A stretch of DNA of 64,000 bases from Clostridia bacterium (GCA_017520505.1 JAFXFN010000006.1:168091-232090); one strand, 5' to 3'; shown: positions 1 to 9,187, counted from the first letter of the stretch. Numbers and translations: made by a program. Notes: generated by a model not told the origin, from the sequence alone.

Positions 1-501
1 TATCTGCGCCCACAGCTCGGGATCGTTCATAACACACTCGTTAAGCGGTGTTACCACTCCTCCGGGGTCAAGGCTGTTACAGACAGCGCCGTACTTTGCC
101 ACCCGCAAGGCAACGTTTTTTGTATAAGACAGTATTCCGCCCTTGCTTGCGCAGTATTCGGGAAATTCAGAGCCTGTATGCGCACTTGCCGACCCTATAT
201 TCAAAATTGAACGTATCCCCTCGTGGACTCCGTATTTTTCGGTAATATGTATCAGAGCCTTGAGATTTATATCGATATCATCCTCATTTTGTGTTCCTGC
301 ATTGTTTATTAAAATATCGACGTTTTTAATTTCGGGAAGCTTTTCATAATCACGCACGTCGCAAACGTAGTGTCTGTAGTGCTTATGCTCAATGCCCTTT
401 TTCAAACGGTCAATTCCTATTACCTCGTGACCTTTATTCAAAAAATATTCAGCTATCGCATATCCGATTCCCTGTGATGTACCCGTTATTAAAACTCTCA
501 T
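1..501 (-). CDS. SDR family NAD(P)-dependent oxidoreductase (partial, C-terminus outside window)
   Basis: Short-chain dehydrogenase/reductase; the substrate cannot be told from the sequence. The ATG is at 501-499 and the frame stays open to base 1, so 167 codons are visible and the C-terminus lies beyond the left edge. The N-terminus reads MRVLITGTSQGIGYAIAEYF, the TGxxxGIG cofactor-binding Rossmann motif. An NNAG motif (LINNAGTQNED) and the active-site YxxxK (YCASK, following a Ser in NIGSAS) are present in the expected order. Its ATG overlaps the stop of the upstream transporter gene by 4 nt (ATGA), so the two are translationally coupled and would share the leader at 1263-1393. Family assignment is firm; function is open. 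Confidence 0.9.
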   Translation of the reverse strand, partial: MRVLITGTSQGIGYAIAEYFLNKGHEVIGIDRLKKGIEHKHYRHYVCDVRDYEKLPEIKNVDILINNAGTQNEDDIDINLKALIHITEKYGVHEGIRSILNIGSASAHTGSEFPEYCASKGGILSYTKNVALRVAKYGAVCNSLDPGGVVTPLNECVMNDPELWAQI

Positions 502-1262
502 TTTACTTCTCCTTTAACAAAATCAAGATATTCAACCCCAACATCGTGCTCACGCCATTTAGTGACTATTTTATAGCCGAAAGGCGAGAAAACGATCTCC
601 ATTAAAAGCTCGGCAACCGCCCCCGTCAATGCGCACATCGCACATTGAAGCGGTGTCCAACAAAATCCATCCCAGAATTTCGGAGCAAAAAAGACAAATA
701 CAATAAGTGAAAATATAAAGTTATCCAAGAACTGACCGATAAACGTGGAAATATACGCACTCACCGCATACGCTGTTTTTCCGTTGGGATTTTCACAAAA
801 CGCTTTTCCGACAGCGTAATTCAAAAAATTGTTTATAACAGCCGATACAAGAAAAGCCACTGTACTGCCAAGAAGTATAAACCACGTACCGCCGAGGAGC
901 GTATCAAGTGATGTATAATCATTTGCATTTGACGGTATAATGCTTGCAATATAAAAAACAAGACACGTTAAAAGATTGATGATACAAGCAAGTATAGCGA
1001 TTTTATTCGATGCCTTCGGCCCGAAATATCTTGTGATGATATCCATACACATAAACGACAGCCACGATATTAAAATTCCGCCGTCAAGCGCAATATAATC
1101 ATTCTGAAACAGCGTTTTGTTCGCAAGCAGATTCATACATATAACGCTGACAACGAACAATGATACAACGATCGACGGAATAGACCTCAAAAGTATCTCC
1201 GTTTCCCTTTTTTCCCGTGCAAGCAAGGCAATAAGCCTTGCTTGCTTTTTTTCTTTAGCCAT
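498..1262 (-). CDS. VUT/YhhQ-family transporter, probable queuosine precursor transporter
   Basis: A 254-residue polytopic membrane protein of the VUT (Vut_1, COG1738, QueT/YhhQ-like) family, whose members import queuosine precursors such as preQ0/preQ1. An N-terminal basic cytoplasmic stretch (residues 1-25) is followed by about six hydrophobic helices, including the family-typical segments around LLANKTL, GGILISWLSFMCMDI and the C-terminal FSPFGYKIV. The ATG at 1262 has a GGAG 6 nt upstream. It is the first gene after a long structured leader (1263-1387) with an aptamer-like pseudoknot fold and a terminator, which supports a riboswitch-controlled precursor importer. The downstream SDR gene overlaps it by 4 nt. 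Substrate is inferred from family and leader, not shown. Confidence 0.8.
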   Translation of the reverse strand: MAKEKKQARLIALLAREKRETEILLRSIPSIVVSLFVVSVICMNLLANKTLFQNDYIALDGGILISWLSFMCMDIITRYFGPKASNKIAILACIINLLTCLVFYIASIIPSNANDYTSLDTLLGGTWFILLGSTVAFLVSAVINNFLNYAVGKAFCENPNGKTAYAVSAYISTFIGQFLDNFIFSLIVFVFFAPKFWDGFCWTPLQCAMCALTGAVAELLMEIVFSPFGYKIVTKWREHDVGVEYLDFVKGEVK

Positions 1263-1283
1263 AAAATTCTCCGATATTTTTCC

Positions 1284-1312
1284 AAAACAAAAAGCCTTGC
1301 AAAACGCAAAGC
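1284..1312 (-). terminator. Intrinsic terminator in the leader of the VUT transporter gene
   Basis: On the minus strand GCTTTGC and GCAAGGC pair (7 bp, one G-U) around loop GTTTT and are followed by TTTTTGTTTT. It lies between the promoter and the ATG at 1262, so it can only act as an attenuator for the transporter gene, which is the expected expression platform of a riboswitch. Confidence 0.75.
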
Positions 1313-1383
1313 CGCATCATATAAATATGAAAGCAGTCCTGGTTTTGTTTAACGACAGGATGGTACAAACGAACTGTCGGTGG
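1313..1383 (-). promoter_or_regulatory. Riboswitch-like leader, candidate preQ1-III aptamer
   Basis: The leader begins near 1383. CGACAG and CTGTCG form a 6-bp hairpin; TTTGT in its loop can pair with ACAAA downstream (an H-type pseudoknot). TCCTG, which overlaps the 3' arm, can instead pair with CAGGA a little further on, so two exclusive folds exist. A small TCATAT/ATATGA hairpin and the terminator at 1284-1312 follow. PreQ1-III riboswitches are known chiefly from Ruminococcaceae-type bacteria upstream of queT-like transporters, which matches the host and the gene. The class is inferred from architecture and context; I could not match a consensus. Confidence 0.5.
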
Positions 1384-1387
1384 TTTA

Positions 1388-1415
1388 ATTATACACGTAA
1401 AATATAAAATTGCAA
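1388..1415 (-). promoter_or_regulatory. Promoter of the VUT transporter - SDR operon
   Basis: Minus strand: -35 TTGCAA (1415-1410), 16-nt spacer, -10 TATAAT (1393-1388). Transcription would start about 1381-1383, at the first base of the structured leader. Confidence 0.7.
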
Positions 1416-1518
1416 GGGATTACAAAGAAATGTTACATTTGAATTCTGATTTTTCTATACCAGATACCCAGAAATTAGCTTTGCCATGCAAAAACAAGAG
1501 TATATACTTCTTTATAAA

Positions 1519-1553
1519 ACAAAAATCAAGACCGACTCTATGAATCGGTCTTG
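1519..1553 (-). terminator. Terminator of the seven-gene ABC operon
   Basis: Stem CAAGACCGA / TCGGTCTTG (9 bp) with a 9-nt loop, followed on the minus strand by ATTTTTGTTTT. It stands 27 nt after the stop of the last permease gene and closes the operon that starts at 14280. Bases 1420-1518 hold nothing else I recognise. Confidence 0.85.
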
Positions 1554-1579
1554 AAATTATCAGTTTGAGTACACCGTTA

Positions 1580-2632
1580 TTAGCCTGTGATACCGGAACG
1601 CTCAATACCCTGAATGAGGTATCTCTGGCAGAACAGGAACAGGATAACAAGGGGAAGGATGATCATAAGTCCGCAAGTATTTCTTATCGCAGCATTATAA
1701 AGGTTTGATGCAGCGAAGGTAATATCAAGTGACTTAGGAATTGCGACGATACTCTTCATCATATAAATATCCGTCTTTGTAAAGAACAAGCCTGTGTAGA
1801 AGCTGTCTGTCCACTGCCATGAGAATGCGAACAAGAAGATCGTAATCATCATAGGAACGGAAAGCGGAATAATTATCTGGAAGAATGTACGCATAACACC
1901 CGAACCGTCAACGTATGCGGATTCCTCAAGCTCATCAGGAACGCCCTTGTAGAACTGGCGCATCATAAAGATGTAAAGACCGTTCTTAAACGCAAAGCCT
2001 GTGAGTGAAAGGAGTATAAGCGGTGTGAACTGGTTTGTCAGGTTCAAATACTTAACGCCGCCTGTAATGTCGAGTCCCTTGAAGACACCGCCGCCGAGAA
2101 GGTTTATAATACCCAGAACGTCAAAGTATCTGAACTTCATAAACATAGCAAGCTGGAGCGTCTGGTGAGGAACGACCATCGAGAATATAACGAGCGCAAA
2201 CAAGAGTGTGTTACCCTTGAACTTGAACTTTGCAAAACCGTAACCGATTATAGCACATATAAATGTCTGCAAAACCGCACAAGACAGTGAAAGAAGCGTT
2301 GTATTAAGTAATGCCTTGAGGTAATGGTTCTCAAGAACTATGTACTTATACTGGTCAAACGTGGGATACTTAGGTATCAATTTAACCGTTGCATCAACAA
2401 AGTCTTCAGGTGACATAAACGAAGAAGCGATCTTTGCAAAGAAGGGGAACAGTATAACATACGATATACCGATGAGCAAAACGTATCTGAACAGCGCCCA
2501 CACTACCCTTTTGAGGAAGTACAGCGTGAGATATTTTGCTTTCATTCTCTGCCAGAACGGGGTTCTGTCAAAATCAACCTTTACAGTGTTTTTTGCTTTT
2601 CTTTTTGTTTTTACACTTGCATCAGCATTCAT
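1580..2632 (-). CDS. Carbohydrate ABC transporter permease (MalG type), pair B
   Basis: Inner-membrane permease subunit of a CUT1-type sugar importer, 350 residues. A basic cytoplasmic N-terminus is followed by six predicted membrane helices; the EAA loop that contacts the ATPase reads ELEESAYVDGSGVMRTFF with IIPLSVP after it, close to the family EAAxxDGA...F..I.LP pattern. It is longer than typical MalG proteins (about 280) because of the N-terminal extension and an insertion between helices (the FKGLDITGG segment). It follows the MalF-type gene by 14 nt with a good ribosome site and ends the operon before the 1519-1553 terminator. No ABC ATPase is encoded nearby; a shared MsmX-like ATPase elsewhere is expected. 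Confidence 0.9.
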   Translation of the reverse strand: MNADASVKTKRKAKNTVKVDFDRTPFWQRMKAKYLTLYFLKRVVWALFRYVLLIGISYVILFPFFAKIASSFMSPEDFVDATVKLIPKYPTFDQYKYIVLENHYLKALLNTTLLSLSCAVLQTFICAIIGYGFAKFKFKGNTLLFALVIFSMVVPHQTLQLAMFMKFRYFDVLGIINLLGGGVFKGLDITGGVKYLNLTNQFTPLILLSLTGFAFKNGLYIFMMRQFYKGVPDELEESAYVDGSGVMRTFFQIIIPLSVPMMITIFLFAFSWQWTDSFYTGLFFTKTDIYMMKSIVAIPKSLDITFAASNLYNAAIRNTCGLMIILPLVILFLFCQRYLIQGIERSGITG

Positions 2633-2646
2633 TTAAGCACACCCCC

Positions 2647-3621
2647 TTAATCTCTTCTCTGATAGAATGTATACATTGAAAGCAATCCTGCTACAACAGC
2701 GATTATCGCAATAACTATAATGAAGTACATCCAAGCCATTGCTGACGAAAGAACGTCACCGTCTGTTTTGCCGTAAACCTGGTCGATATACGACATAACC
2801 GTATTTGTAGAAGATGTGAATGCGTCAATAATTGTATACACTGCATTTGTCAGAATCATCGGGCTTATCATCGGGAAGGTTATCTTCCAGAATGTTTCCC
2901 AAGCGGATGCGCCTTCAATTTCGCACGACTCATAAATAGCCGGCGAAATTGACTGCAAACCTGCAAGGAATATAAGCATCTGAACACCGGAACGGTTAAC
3001 TATATTATAGATGTTGTTAATAGCATCGATAACGTAATCAACAAGCTCCTTACCGACCTTCATACTTGAGAACAAGTACTTAAAGTCCATTGCGGAAACG
3101 ATTTCCGAAACACCCGTGCTCTGCGCACCTGTGCTGATACCCTCATCGGTATTCTGCATGTAGGAGAGCAGCTCGTTACCTGCGTCGATCTTTGCAACCA
3201 AACCTGTTGACAAGACAACGGGCACGAAGAAAATTGCACGGAATGCTGCACGGCCTACCATCTTCTGGTTAAGAAGAACAGCCATAAACAGCGAGAATAT
3301 TACGATACAGGGAATATCAAGGAACAACTGCTTGATACCTGTTGTAAGCACCTGAACGTATGTTGTATCAACGAACAGTGCGTTACGGTAGTTTTCCAAG
3401 CCGACAAACATCAGCTGATATCCGTCTGCACCGTGTTTAATGTTTGTAAAGCTGTACAGAATGGAGTCATAAATGATCGGCAAGTACATTGCCACAAGAC
3501 CGATTATAAACGGAAGCACGAATATATAACCTGCTCTTGCCTTTTTCTTATCAAGCGAAGCAATACGGCGCTTTTTCTTGGGAGCTGCCTTTGCAACCTT
3601 TTCGTTTGCAGTATTATTCAT
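2647..3621 (-). CDS. Sugar ABC transporter permease (MalF type), pair B
   Basis: 324-residue MalF-type permease of the second permease pair. A strongly basic N-terminal tail (KAAPKKKRRIASLDKKKAR) precedes the first helix; an extracytoplasmic insertion near residues 150-200 separates helices. The EAA loop is ISPAIYESCEIEGASAWETF, with Glu in place of the usual Asp, and TFPMISP follows. Its ATG overlaps the stop of the DUF5696 gene by one base (TGATG) with GGAGGAG upstream, so expression is tied to that gene rather than to the solute-binding protein. It would form a heterodimer with the 1580-2632 product. It differs clearly from the pair A permease, so the pairs are paralogues and not a recent duplication. 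Confidence 0.9.
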   Translation of the reverse strand: MNNTANEKVAKAAPKKKRRIASLDKKKARAGYIFVLPFIIGLVAMYLPIIYDSILYSFTNIKHGADGYQLMFVGLENYRNALFVDTTYVQVLTTGIKQLFLDIPCIVIFSLFMAVLLNQKMVGRAAFRAIFFVPVVLSTGLVAKIDAGNELLSYMQNTDEGISTGAQSTGVSEIVSAMDFKYLFSSMKVGKELVDYVIDAINNIYNIVNRSGVQMLIFLAGLQSISPAIYESCEIEGASAWETFWKITFPMISPMILTNAVYTIIDAFTSSTNTVMSYIDQVYGKTDGDVLSSAMAWMYFIIVIAIIAVVAGLLSMYTFYQRRD

Positions 3622-6600
3622 CAGCCTTCTCCTCCTTCTGTGTATGTGTAGAAGCCCAGAGCATCGATCTCAACACCGTCAACTGTAACCTTGAAGTTGT
3701 TGTAGTTAAGGATGAATACCTTACCGCCTTCATAAGTTACCTTAACGATCTTACCGTTGTCGATAAGATTTTCTGCTGCGATCTGTTCTTCGATGGAAAG
3801 CTCTTCATCTTCTTCAGCATCCTCTTCAGGAACATCTTCAGAAGGTGCATCTGTTTCTACATCTGTATCCTCTACAGGAACATCTGTATCAACGTCAGCA
3901 TCGCTGTCTGCGGGAACGTCTGAATCAACGGGTGCTTCTGTTTCTGTATCAACGGGCGCTTGCGTTTCTTCCTTCTTGGATTCTTCTTCAGCACGAAGCT
4001 TATCTGCAACTGCCTGCTGATATTCTTCTTCTGTAAGAACACGTACACCTGTGATAAATTCGTGATCGACTATAAGCTTATCCTGAACATCGCTCAAAGC
4101 GTCGTTAAGCTTGTGATAGCTTTCAGCAAGACCTTCAAGCCATGTATCGAAGTTTACTGAATAGTACTTCTGGAGTATTTCGTCTTCCTTAAGCTTGTTT
4201 GTATTCTGGAAGCAGAGTACAAAGTACATTGAAGAACCGTTTTCAATAGCCTTAAGGAGTTCGTAATCAAGGTCACCTGCCATGTTGAGGGCAGAGCCTG
4301 TGAAGTTCACGTAGCCGTGAAGAACCATACCTACAAAAGGTATAGCATTACTTGACTTCAGGTATTGGCTGGAATCAAGCGGCACATCAAGAATGTAATC
4401 TACGTAAGGAAGAACGAAGGAGTTACCGCCGCTTACCATTACCTTACCGAAATCATTCTTCATCTTCGCAAGGAGATCTCTTACAAATTCCTTGCTTTCC
4501 TCTCTGTTGTAAGGATCGTCCTCGTTAAAGTCGGAGTTAAGATCCGAACCGAGAGTAGAAACTGATATACCCGTAGGCTTTGTTTCAAGAAGATCCTCTG
4601 ACATCTTGTCATAGAAGAACTCAAAAACAGAGGGAGAAATGGGGTTGTAGCCTGTTTTGTAGAACTGCTGGTATGCAGGGTTGTATTCACGCTGTGACGG
4701 ATATCTGCCGTCCATTGTCTGAACAGCGTGCTTCTTATAGTTGAAGCCGTCAAAGAGCGAAACGCTCTGCAGGTAAGAGAATTCGAATTCGGGATATACG
4801 CCGATATCCTTTTCGTCAGCAAACGCCATAAGATCCTTGAATCCGTCAGCGCCGCCTACTTTCTTTTCCCACTTAACCTTGTTGGGAACAGTCGATGTAA
4901 CACCGCCGTTTGCATAACCGTTAAGCTTGAAGTTAATGTTTGTGATCTCTCTTTCAGCAAGCATACCGTACATTGTCTTGACATCGTCAAATGTTGTAAG
5001 CGGTACTTTTACCTCAACAGGGATACTCAAGATCTTATCTGTAGACTGGATAACACCCATTGTTTCGATGCAAAGGGGAATATCATCCTTAATGTCTTCT
5101 GCTTTAAGTCTTGTAATGATGCCTTCGCCTTCAAGGTAATCACGGCACACATTTACCATACCCATATATGATGCGGGATAGTACTTATAGTTATCTACCT
5201 TAACATCGGGAATAAATATCTTTGATGTGTCAACATTACCGTCAGCGTCGGGTGTGAGGCTCGAAATAAGATTATCTCTGTAGCCCTCGGGATCCTTCAG
5301 GAATTCATTATAATCTTCTGCCTTTGCTTCATCTGTAAGCATTGTGTACTTGATTATGTAGCTTCCTGTGTATCTACGCTTTGATGTAACCGTCCACATT
5401 GCGTTTGCACCGACACTCGTTGCATCTGCAAGGTTATATGAGTCTGTAGGACGGGGATAGAACGATGTTGCAACAGAGCTGTAGTCGTGAAGAACACCGC
5501 CGTGGTTTGTGGATATCTCAGCAAGTGCGTCACCTTCGAGAAGGATAGCAAAATATCCTCTGTCTTCCTCGTATGTGGATGTTTCTGTAACGGACTTTGT
5601 GCTGATGATGTTTCCGTAGGAATCTCTGTATTCCATATCTTCAGGATACTGATTATCCTTCATGGTATGAACGAGCTTACCGTCTTTGTCATAGAACTTG
5701 CCGTCAGCAGGATATGAGTAACCCTCATCTCCGGGCTTGAGCTTCAAATCCTGTGTTATTTCGTTTCCGTCAGCATCGTAATACTTGTTGAGCGGAACAT
5801 TTACTCTGTATGTGCTGGACTCTACATAATTTTCAACTACGCCAAACACGGGCAAGCGCATAGGCTGACGGTGCTGGGGATCGTCTGTGTGGTATGCGAA
5901 GTCAGAGCCGTACATTTTAGCACTGAGGGACAGCTGTGTATCAACGTCCTCAAATCTTGTCAGAGTACCGCTACCGTCGGGAATAAACGTGTAGCCTTCG
6001 TTGTCCTTACTGTTGCCTGCGCCGAAGTAAGGCAGGATAGTAAGCTTTTTAAGCTTGTAGTTTGTTTCGTTGAAGCGGATACCGTTTGCAGCAAGTCTTG
6101 CTGTGAGTCCCTGCTCATCAAGTGTGTACTCGATGGAAAGACGGAACAAGGGGGGAGCTGTATCAGTTACGCTGTATTCAACGAGGTCATGGTCCTCATC
6201 AAGCTTTTCGTATGTGTATTCAGGGCAGTACTTCTTGATCTGCTCTTCTATCCAGTTGAACTCTCTGTCCTTTGTATCGTTGGAGAGAACGTAGATAGGA
6301 TACTTTTTAGTAATAGGCCACTGGTTATACATCGCATTGAGCGTTGTCTGTGTAACACCGGGCGCTGTGGGGTCTTTAAGCAGATAATAAGCTGTAAACT
6401 TATTCAAAAGCCAGCTTGAAACGCCTGCTTCCTTAAGCTTTTCAAGAATGTTGTTTTCAAAGCTTTCCTTTGTTATCTGACGCGGAACAAGCTTTCTTGT
6501 TTCCGTACGTCCGATCGCATATTCAACTCTCAGACCGTTCTGGATATTCTTAACGATTATCTGGTCACGGAGAGCTGCTTCTGTGTAGCTGTAATACGTC

Positions 6601-7010
6601 TGGTTCTTGGAACCGTTTGTAAATTCAACCACTACCTGCGAAAGAAGCATTTCCTTTGTGTCAGCAGAACCTGTCGTTTTGCCGAGATCGTAGGGGTTAG
6701 AGAAAAGTATCTGACCCGATCTTCTGTCACGAACAGCAACCTCACCCGTTCTTGCGAATGAGTAAAGCTCATAATTCTGATTCTGAACACGAAGTGTCAT
6801 TGATTTGAGCTTAGCTTCCGGTGAATCGTACTCAACTCTCGTGTAGTCGATATTGCCGGACTGCTCTTCTTCTTCCTCGCCTTCATTTTCGGTATCACCC
6901 GTTTCGGGGTTTTCCTCATCAGCGGAAACCGTTACCACAAAGGAAGTTGTGAGTGTACCTACTACCATCATTATAGCAAGGAGCATAGATAAAAGTTTTT
7001 TCAAAGCCAT
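3621..7010 (-). CDS. Secreted DUF5696-domain protein with acidic C-terminal linker
   Basis: A 1129-residue exported protein. A signal peptide (about residues 1-30, ending VSADEE) precedes an acidic linker (about 31-52). The body (about 53-1008) matches the DUF5696 family as I know it: a beta-rich N-terminal half with a YTFIPDGSGTL segment, then a barrel-like half with KDIGVYPEFEFSYLQ and VMVSGGNSFVLPYVDYI, suggesting a glycosidase-like fold (inference). Residues about 1009-1070 are almost only Asp, Glu, Ser, Thr, Pro, Val, followed by a small beta domain to the end. No C-terminal membrane or sorting signal is seen. It sits between the NHL-Yip1 gene and permease pair B in the ABC operon and probably acts on, or holds, the transported glycan outside the membrane. 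No catalytic residues can be assigned. Confidence 0.8.
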   Translation of the reverse strand: MALKKLLSMLLAIMMVVGTLTTSFVVTVSADEENPETGDTENEGEEEEEQSGNIDYTRVEYDSPEAKLKSMTLRVQNQNYELYSFARTGEVAVRDRRSGQILFSNPYDLGKTTGSADTKEMLLSQVVVEFTNGSKNQTYYSYTEAALRDQIIVKNIQNGLRVEYAIGRTETRKLVPRQITKESFENNILEKLKEAGVSSWLLNKFTAYYLLKDPTAPGVTQTTLNAMYNQWPITKKYPIYVLSNDTKDREFNWIEEQIKKYCPEYTYEKLDEDHDLVEYSVTDTAPPLFRLSIEYTLDEQGLTARLAANGIRFNETNYKLKKLTILPYFGAGNSKDNEGYTFIPDGSGTLTRFEDVDTQLSLSAKMYGSDFAYHTDDPQHRQPMRLPVFGVVENYVESSTYRVNVPLNKYYDADGNEITQDLKLKPGDEGYSYPADGKFYDKDGKLVHTMKDNQYPEDMEYRDSYGNIISTKSVTETSTYEEDRGYFAILLEGDALAEISTNHGGVLHDYSSVATSFYPRPTDSYNLADATSVGANAMWTVTSKRRYTGSYIIKYTMLTDEAKAEDYNEFLKDPEGYRDNLISSLTPDADGNVDTSKIFIPDVKVDNYKYYPASYMGMVNVCRDYLEGEGIITRLKAEDIKDDIPLCIETMGVIQSTDKILSIPVEVKVPLTTFDDVKTMYGMLAEREITNINFKLNGYANGGVTSTVPNKVKWEKKVGGADGFKDLMAFADEKDIGVYPEFEFSYLQSVSLFDGFNYKKHAVQTMDGRYPSQREYNPAYQQFYKTGYNPISPSVFEFFYDKMSEDLLETKPTGISVSTLGSDLNSDFNEDDPYNREESKEFVRDLLAKMKNDFGKVMVSGGNSFVLPYVDYILDVPLDSSQYLKSSNAIPFVGMVLHGYVNFTGSALNMAGDLDYELLKAIENGSSMYFVLCFQNTNKLKEDEILQKYYSVNFDTWLEGLAESYHKLNDALSDVQDKLIVDHEFITGVRVLTEEEYQQAVADKLRAEEESKKEETQAPVDTETEAPVDSDVPADSDADVDTDVPVEDTDVETDAPSEDVPEEDAEEDEELSIEEQIAAENLIDNGKIVKVTYEGGKVFILNYNNFKVTVDGVEIDALGFYTYTEGGEG

Positions 7011-7027
7011 TATAATTTACCTCCTTA

Positions 7028-9178
7028 CTAAATTCTGTACGAAATTTCGACCACGATACTCGTAATGAAGCTTATGATCTTTGTCATAAGGCTGGAGAAC
7101 AAGAGTGCAATAAACATAATTGCCGCCATACCAACAATAGTGCTTATGCTGATGATAAGGTTCTTTCCGAGTGAATAGTCGTGTGTTATCATTGAACCGA
7201 AGAACACGAGCAAGCCTACCCAGATCCACATAATGGTCGTGAGAAGTGTTATGATCTGCGATTCGTTAAGTGTGAATATGTTTGTCAAAAGTGTTGCGGG
7301 TATCATCAACAGCGGGATAGGAGCAAGCGCATAGGATGATGCTATAAAGATATCCTTGAAGCTTCCTTCACCCTCGAACAGTGTTGTAAGACACCAGTTT
7401 GCAAGACACCAGAGGAAAAGCGGAACGAGAATTGAAATGATCTGTCCGAAGATGCTTATATATTCGCCCTGCGGATTGAACAGATAAGCAGAACCGATTC
7501 CGTTATAAGTAAATGCCGCTATTGCCAATACGATATATACGATAGCACCTCTTACAGAGCCTCGTCTTTCGTATTTCAGATCCCAGAAGCCGTCAAACGG
7601 GTGCATAATTACGTGCATACCGTAAAGAACCTCTTCCCAGAACGTTCTTGAGCCGTCCGGTCTTGTTGCAACCTCTTTGTTCTTTCTTCCCGCATAACCG
7701 AAGAAGAAGTATATCGCAACTGCGATCACTACAACAACTATCGGTACTACAAGGGCATATTTAGCAACCCATTCCTGTCTGTAATACTTGAATGCTGTTG
7801 AGTAGTTGTCTGTATCGTATGCGAACTTATACATTTCCATAGCATCTTCGTATCTGCCGTCACGGTAGTACGCTCTGCCAAGTCCGACGTAAGCCGCATC
7901 GAAGTTGTTATTACGCTTGAGAATTTCAAGCCAGTCAGCCTCAGCCTCGTCATAACGGCGTTCACGCTGATTCTGAATAGCATTGATAAGTGTATCACCG
8001 TAGTCTGTACGCTTCATAACCGTGATGTTATCAGCAGTCTTGTCAAGAAGAAGCATATCATCGCCCATATAAGTGATAGCCTGAATGCTCTGGAGGTTAC
8101 CGAGCTGTGTACCCTGGTCACCGAATACGAAAAGCAAACGACCTTCTTCATCATAAGTGAAGACCTTGTTTCTCTTTTCGTCGATAATGCTCCATGTTCC
8201 CTGCGGACCGAGAGCAACGTCGATGATCTTTGAAGGACCTGTGATAGCTGTCGAGCTTGATACCATATCCTGGTCATTGACCTCAACTTCACCTGACGGA
8301 GGCCAGAAGCCGTTACGGTCAAGAATTTCGTCACCGGCTGTATTCAGCTTCTTTACAGGAGCGTAGTCACCGGATTTATCCTTTGTCTTGATCGCATTCT
8401 GCTGTGCAGCTTCATCAACTGACGATGTGGTAACGTAGATAAGTCCCATATCGTCGATGGTGATATTGTTATACTCTGTAGATACGACTGTATCGGAGTA
8501 TTTTCTCTGTTCTTCTGTCTGGAACTTTCTCCAGAATATCTCCCAAGCTGTAAGCGAGGACTTCTGAGCACCGATAAATCCCTGAAAGTTACCTTCCTTG
8601 TTTATCGCAATGATACCTCTGTACGTCGTTGAAGAAACGATATACATACGGCCTGCGGCGTCGACCGCAAGTGCTACAGGACGGTAAAGGTCGTCAACGC
8701 TGATTTCCTTCGAGATAGGCTTGCCGATAGTTTCAAGGAATTTACCTTCCTTGTCAAACACAACGATACGTCCGTTGTCTGTGTCGGCAACATAGATCTT
8801 TTCATCTGTTACAAATACACCGTTGGGGTTTGTAAGAGCATCGTTTACACCGTGCTCGTTAACAAACTTATCAATGATGAATCTCTGCTTGAAACGGTTG
8901 TTAAGAACTATGATTCTGTGATTTGTCGCATCGGCGATATACACGTTGTTATCGCTGTCGACTGTTATATCCTTGGGGTCATCCATATCAACTACAAGAG
9001 CCATGGAATCGCTGTCAATGATCTCCGACGGAACGTAAGCATCGGGAGAGTTCATCGGATGTCCTTCGAGTGAATAGGTATACGTATCATAAGAATAATA
9101 CGCAGATGCCGTGATAGGCGAAAGAACCGTAAGTACACCTATAAGGACAGTAAGCATTCTGAAAAGTATTTTTTTCAT
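7028..9178 (-). CDS. NHL-repeat beta-propeller / TPR / Yip1 membrane protein
   Basis: A 716-residue multidomain protein. A signal peptide (1-26, ending ITASA) leads into NHL-type propeller repeats (about 50-400) with recurrent units such as DITVDSDNNVYIADATNHRI, FVTDEKIYVADTDNGRIVVF and AVDAAGRMYIVSS. Two TPR-like helical hairpins follow (about 410-475, with YDEAEADWLEIL and GLGRAYYRDGRYEDAMEMYK), then a membrane helix (about 482-505) and a four- to five-helix Yip1 domain (about 530-716). The propeller and TPRs should face outside. It lies between permease pair A and the DUF5696 gene, 18 nt before the latter, and may scaffold solute capture at the transporter (inference). Yip1 proteins have no agreed bacterial function. 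Confidence 0.85.
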   Translation of the reverse strand: MKKILFRMLTVLIGVLTVLSPITASAYYSYDTYTYSLEGHPMNSPDAYVPSEIIDSDSMALVVDMDDPKDITVDSDNNVYIADATNHRIIVLNNRFKQRFIIDKFVNEHGVNDALTNPNGVFVTDEKIYVADTDNGRIVVFDKEGKFLETIGKPISKEISVDDLYRPVALAVDAAGRMYIVSSTTYRGIIAINKEGNFQGFIGAQKSSLTAWEIFWRKFQTEEQRKYSDTVVSTEYNNITIDDMGLIYVTTSSVDEAAQQNAIKTKDKSGDYAPVKKLNTAGDEILDRNGFWPPSGEVEVNDQDMVSSSTAITGPSKIIDVALGPQGTWSIIDEKRNKVFTYDEEGRLLFVFGDQGTQLGNLQSIQAITYMGDDMLLLDKTADNITVMKRTDYGDTLINAIQNQRERRYDEAEADWLEILKRNNNFDAAYVGLGRAYYRDGRYEDAMEMYKFAYDTDNYSTAFKYYRQEWVAKYALVVPIVVVVIAVAIYFFFGYAGRKNKEVATRPDGSRTFWEEVLYGMHVIMHPFDGFWDLKYERRGSVRGAIVYIVLAIAAFTYNGIGSAYLFNPQGEYISIFGQIISILVPLFLWCLANWCLTTLFEGEGSFKDIFIASSYALAPIPLLMIPATLLTNIFTLNESQIITLLTTIMWIWVGLLVFFGSMITHDYSLGKNLIISISTIVGMAAIMFIALLFSSLMTKIISFITSIVVEISYRI

Positions 9179-9187
9179 ATTTCCTCC

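Noticed and set aside
3757..4020. Ser-rich reading frame on the plus strand
   Set aside because: It is the complement of the acidic Asp/Glu/Pro linker of the DUF5696 gene; no ribosome site or family.
6849..6910. NPETG near the N-terminus of the DUF5696 protein as a sortase signal
   Set aside because: It is next to the signal peptide, has no following hydrophobic helix or basic tail, and a sorting signal must be C-terminal.
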